64,000 nt of DNA, taken from the NCBI GenBank assembly GCA_014773175.1, contig VXCM01000128.1:207519-271518 (forward strand). The letters run 5' to 3'. Origin of the DNA: Lucifuga dentata (Eukaryota > Chordata > Actinopteri > Ophidiiformes > Bythitidae). The position numbers and the translations under genes were made by a program. Of this stretch, positions 60,246-64,000 are shown one piece after another (position 1 is the first letter of the stretch; each line of letters opens with the position of its first letter). The notes beneath the pieces are model-generated. The model was not told where the DNA came from, made no database searches, and worked only from the letters and a program-made list of their open reading frames with translations.

Positions 60246-61731
60246 GTCATTTTCACTACACCTCAGCATCAGATTTTTGATACTTTACAATGTCACTAGA
60301 TTACAGAACAGTTAGCTTCTGTCTCTGTTTATTTATTTATTTTGCAGTAAACAAATTAAAGATTCTTTTGAATCTACTGTGAAAATAAAATGGCAAAAAT
60401 AAATAAATCAGATGTTGGATTAGTATTGCACAAACAGAAATAATCCAAAGTCAACCAAATATTATCCATTTTTGATGAAGCTTGTGTTGTAGCAGCACTC
60501 CTGGGAGCATGTTTACCTAATATAACATAATAATATAATATGGCAAAGTCAAAGGTACATCAAGTATCACACAGATGCTGTAAAACACAACTCTTGGGGG
60601 AATTATAGCTTTTATACATTTGTATGAAGTCTTTGTATGCTGTTCTGTGTGCCTGTGGCAGCTGATTTTTGTTTGACACAAAGAACTGTGCATTATTTTC
60701 AGTCATATACATACACACTGAACCGACATATACAAACAATTGCAAGCTCTGAGGAGTTAACGAAATGTAAGAGAGACTAATCGGCAGGAGAATGAGAAGT
60801 TTACGAAAACACAGATGGGTGAGAATGGCATGGTTCTCAAGACCATAAAGGTGCACACAGAGGGCTTCTGAGAAGGGACAGGGACAAGCTTTATCAATGC
60901 TCCCCTCATTACCCGGCAGGTGCAAACACTTTGTCCCTAACTGCGGCCCTCTAACATGAGGAATCAGACAGTGATCTAACAGGGCCAAACAGATCGATGT
61001 GAGCCATTCCAAACATGCTAAACTGGGCTTTGGTTGTAATGAAGGGCTGTCTCTCTGGAAGCCATCACAATGCACAAACAGGGAGAGAGCAAACTACCCT
61101 TCCTCAGCCTGCAAAGGAAATAACTCACTTCAATGGTCTGAATAACTAGAACACTGACATTCTAAGAGCTCATACATCCTTGAATAAAGTTTTTGAGTAT
61201 ATTTCTTCCAGCCTGCACAAAGTACCTGAAACTGTCTTTTGAAAAGAGACAGACCTTGCCAGGCTTTCATCCACTTTACTCTGTGCTATAAGCATCTCCC
61301 ATTGCTCATCTGTCTTTCTGACAACTGGATAATACGTATCATGGAACCCAACACTATGTCCATTAATGCTTTAAACTGTTAAGAAAATGAATGTGGTGCA
61401 AATAAATATAATCATTACGCAAAATATCCTGTAGTTTCCCTCTAAAGCAAATGTAGCTTCATAAACAAAGAAGATCTCTCTCTTCTGACTTACAAGACAG
61501 AAATTACAAAAATTGTTGTGGTTCAAGACAGGAAACAGCTGCATGTTTGTCTTGTTTTGTACTCCGACAGATGAGTTATTTCCAATATTCTTAAGACCAA
61601 GCTTTAGAAGGCAGCATCTTTGTGGCAGAGAGTTTTGTGAAAACATCACAAATAACACATCAGCTAACATATGTTCTATAACAGTCCACAGATATCAGAG
61701 GATTGGCATGTTCCTACTTATAGCTCATTTG
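60246..61731. other. Flank with no gene seen
   Basis: The only long frame (minus strand 60560-61075) has no splice context or recognisable domain. A short CCCGGCAGG-containing segment near 60900-61060 is less AT-rich than its surroundings. Confidence 0.5.
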
Positions 61732-62154
61732 TGTCAGGCGGCAGGTAGAGGACTCAGGAGCAGACATGACAGCCGAATCAGATAGTCCTTCTCAACTTTA
61801 ATAATAAACATAAAAACACCCACAAGGGGAAACAAGGTCCAATAATCCAAGCGAAGAATAACTAAAAATCACTAGACAAGCTAGGAAAAAACACCAGTAA
61901 TATTTTGGCAGGGAAAAAAANGGAACACAGACAGGTGATAGGCCAGCAGAAGCAGGTGACCACAAGTGCGGGAAGCAGAGAGGCATAAGGATAGGTGGAG
62001 GAAAATTCAAACAACTGAAACCACGCCCTAATTAAGAACGCCTGTAAACAAACACACGTGGACTCAGCACACATCCGCATACCCCACACAGACAAGGTGA
62101 AAATAAAAGCAGAGACAATAAGAAAACTAAGAGTGTCTTGGAGCCATCCTGACA
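61732..62154 (-). mobile_element. Gypsy-type solo LTR
   Basis: The element begins TGTCAGG and ends CCTGACA, with ATTTG on both sides (61727-61731 and 62155-62159), a perfect 5-base target duplication. Read on the minus strand it has LTR order: TGTCAGGATGG, a C-rich promoter-like part, an ATTATTAAAG polyadenylation-like signal, then CTGAGTCCTCTACCTGCCGC and CTGACA. Length is 423 bases with one N (61921). No internal retroviral or retrotransposon genes follow, so it is a solo LTR left by recombination. The family assignment is from memory of similar teleost LTRs. Confidence 0.75.
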
Positions 62155-62479
62155 ATTTGTTTTGAATATACAAATGGAAGAGGGTAGCAAAAGCTGAAAT
62201 TGGTTCTAGGGAAATAGTTCTAATTTGTAGTCACTCTGTAAAGTTACCTGCTATCACTTGCTGGAATAAATGGAAGAGTGTTTCCACCTCGGATAGCCTA
62301 TTTAGGGTTTGAGGCAGACTTTCACAATTGTCACTTTGGCTTGGAGTTTCCACTTTTTGTCAATTACACTGCAATGGTTTGGGACCCATTGGGAATTTTG
62401 AGGTGACGACTTGTTGCAAAAGTGGGATGTACTGATGTAGGCTGACGCTTGGCATAAAGCGACCTCACAGAAATCCGTG

Positions 62480-63245
62480 CAAAGGAAGAAAAGTGCCAAC
62501 CCCATCAGATAGTGAACAAAATCCCTATCGAGTCAGATTTGGGGATCTTAACATCTTCCATGTGACAGAGCACTCATCAACAACTTGTTTCTGTCATCTT
62601 CATTGTACAGGTCAACATGAGTTAGAAGCTCAGTCTCTATTTCTGTTTGTTTTACTTTTTCTCTTTTTGTTTGGTCTGGTTGGACTAGACCACATCAAAA
62701 GTACTTCCAATTTTGTTAAAAGGCATAAACAAAGATCTCAGGGCAGCTCCTGCAGGCATATCAGCATTATGTTTGGGGCTGCTTTACTGCCTCAGGGCCT
62801 GGACAGGTTACAACCCTTGAGGAAACAGTGAATTCAAAACTGTATCAACGACCTTTACAAGAGAATGTCAGTATAGTGCTCTGTCACCCGAAGATTATTA
62901 CAAGGTTGATAATGCAAGAAGATGACCCAACACACACAATTACGCCAACAACAGATTTAAAAAGATGAAATCTTTGAGTTTTTGGAATGAGTCAGAGTCC
63001 AGACCTTAACACAATTGACATGCAGAAATGAGATGCCACGGCATGACCTTAAGTGGAGTATTCATGCAAGAAATCTCAGAAGTATCAACAAACTGAAGAG
63101 GGTTTGTGGGGAGGAATGATCTAAAATTCCTCCTCATTATTTTGCATGTCTCAACAGCAACTACAGAAAACACATGGTGGAGCTTTTTGCTGCTAAATGG
63201 TGTTTTATCAAATATTAGATGCAAGGTTCAAATAGGTTTTCCAGA
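62480..63245 (+). pseudogene. Tc1-like transposase fossil
   Basis: The 3-prime part of a Tc1/mariner-type transposon can be recognised in broken frames. About 62760 reads ISIMFGAALLP, the counterpart of the SVMVWGCF-type block. About 62920 reads QEDDPTHT, the catalytic-region QHDNDPKHT-type block. About 62990 reads MSQSPDLNTID, the SQSPDLNPIE-type block. After that come AATGATCTAAAATTCCTCCT and a terminal ATCAAATATTAGATGCAAGG. Frames shift and stops occur between these, so it is inactive. I see no intact left end. Confidence 0.75.
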
Positions 63246-63640
63246 CTCCAGACTTCAGACTTCCAAACAGTCACTCTGATGAGGTTACAGAATGCCTAAC
63301 AGCTTACTGACTGACTAATTATTTAAATTTTGTACTGATTTATCTTTAAAATGGATAAAAGATGAGTTTTAAATTGATAAAGATTGTTCCATGGGACATT
63401 TTTCAAAAGTTTATGTCCAAGTTAATTTTAGCTTCACCATTCAGTTTGCACTGAGACTAGCAGACATTATGTAGAGTTGTCTTTGACAATTTTTTGTCCT
63501 TCTGCAGTCTACAGGGCAAGGTGCTATATATTTTTCAAATTATCAGATCCATGCAAATAAGAATCAATATAGCATGTTGTTGAGAAGGCATTAGCTTTTC
63601 TTTCACATTCTGCAGCTCATATAGCAGCAGTGTAAATACA
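63246..63640. other. Flank with no gene seen
   Basis: AT-rich sequence between the Tc1 fossil and the last MITE; nothing recognisable. Confidence 0.5.
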
Positions 63641-64000
63641 CGAGACTGCCACTGGTTTCAGTTTATTCCAGAACACTAAAGAAAAAATAGACTTGTAACT
63701 TCAAACATGCTTGAGATACATAATCTATCACAGTGAACACAATGTCTATTAGAACACAACATCTATCAATTTTTTGTCAGAGTTACATAATTTAAATTAT
63801 CTAACACTGAACTATGTTGAAAAAAATGTATGTCTCCACCAGGAAAAGCTTACTGAAAAATTTAAATGACCGTGCCTTCTACAAGTGTGCATAAGTGTTA
63901 GCAGGCAAAACATTGAATTTTAAGGTGGGAATATTTGATTTTGAAAGATTAGGAGATTTGGCAAAATAACACAAAAACTAAAATATGGTTTTATGTTTTG
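63641..64000 (+). mobile_element. TTAA-ended MITE, copy 7 (truncated)
   Basis: CACGAGACTGCCACTGGTTT, GAGATACATAATCTATCACA, TTTTAAGGTGGGAATATTTG and TTTTGAAAGATTAGGAGATT follow the family order of copies 2 and 5. The left end is missing and the right end runs out of the window. Confidence 0.75.

Noticed and set aside
60560..61075. 171-codon open frame on the minus strand
   Set aside because: No domain, no splice context, and a Cys/Leu-rich composition typical of chance frames; it is not near any recognisable exon.
61862..62173. 103-codon minus-strand frame
   Set aside because: It lies within the solo LTR and crosses an N; not a gene.
1..64000. tRNA, rRNA or other structured RNA genes
   Set aside because: Apart from the decayed tRNA-like SINE heads I saw no cloverleaf-capable intact tRNA or rRNA segment.

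Overview
The window is vertebrate nuclear DNA, almost certainly from a ray-finned (teleost) fish. It has short coding exons with GT/AG borders spread through AT-rich introns, long CA/GA microsatellites, and interspersed repeats of the kinds common in teleosts. These include a tRNA-type SINE, LINE 3-prime tails, hAT/TA/TTAA miniature inverted-repeat elements, a gypsy-type solo LTR and a Tc1 fossil. There is no prokaryotic gene density, operon or CRISPR array.

One protein-coding gene is supported: an orthologue of CCSER2 (coiled-coil serine-rich protein 2, also FAM190B/Gcap14), on the + strand from the ATG at 6984 to the stop at 44303-44305. I can follow nine coding exons: a large Ser/Pro-rich first coding exon (6946-8427), then 8517-8795, 18799-18892, 22096-22204, 23008-23188, 24579-24644, 24776-24913, 28888-29034 and 43489-44305. 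The reading phase agrees across all junctions once two 67-base assembly duplications inside exons are discounted. The predicted protein is then about 1046 residues. Blocks that match CCSER2 as I remember it include the MEEK-SRLPKFG start, the SFSFNRAVELAKP block, YMWDEEGLEP, DDLMLDVDLPED, the LDELTLKHMAQDC coiled-coil entry, the ATQT motif and PQILQPSS. No non-coding first exon or promoter can be fixed upstream.

Layout: 1-6945 is upstream intron or flank with two TTAA-type MITEs and a SINE; 6946-44305 is ccser2 with introns from 89 bases to 14.5 kb; 44306-64000 is 3-prime UTR followed by gene-poor flank with more MITEs, a solo LTR, a Tc1 fossil and microsatellites. No other gene is convincing there.

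The main observations are as follows. (1) Single-N joins flanked by identical 61-67 base direct repeats recur six times and damage two ccser2 exons; they look like unmerged contig overlaps. (2) A family of about 430-750 base elements starting TTAAAGG and ending CCTTTAA is present in eight full or partial copies, one rearranged into a near-perfect palindrome. (3) Several splice choices in ccser2 would add, remove or truncate domains. (4) The terminal exon has a second overlapping open frame that carries an SxIP-like motif. No previously undescribed multi-gene system was found.
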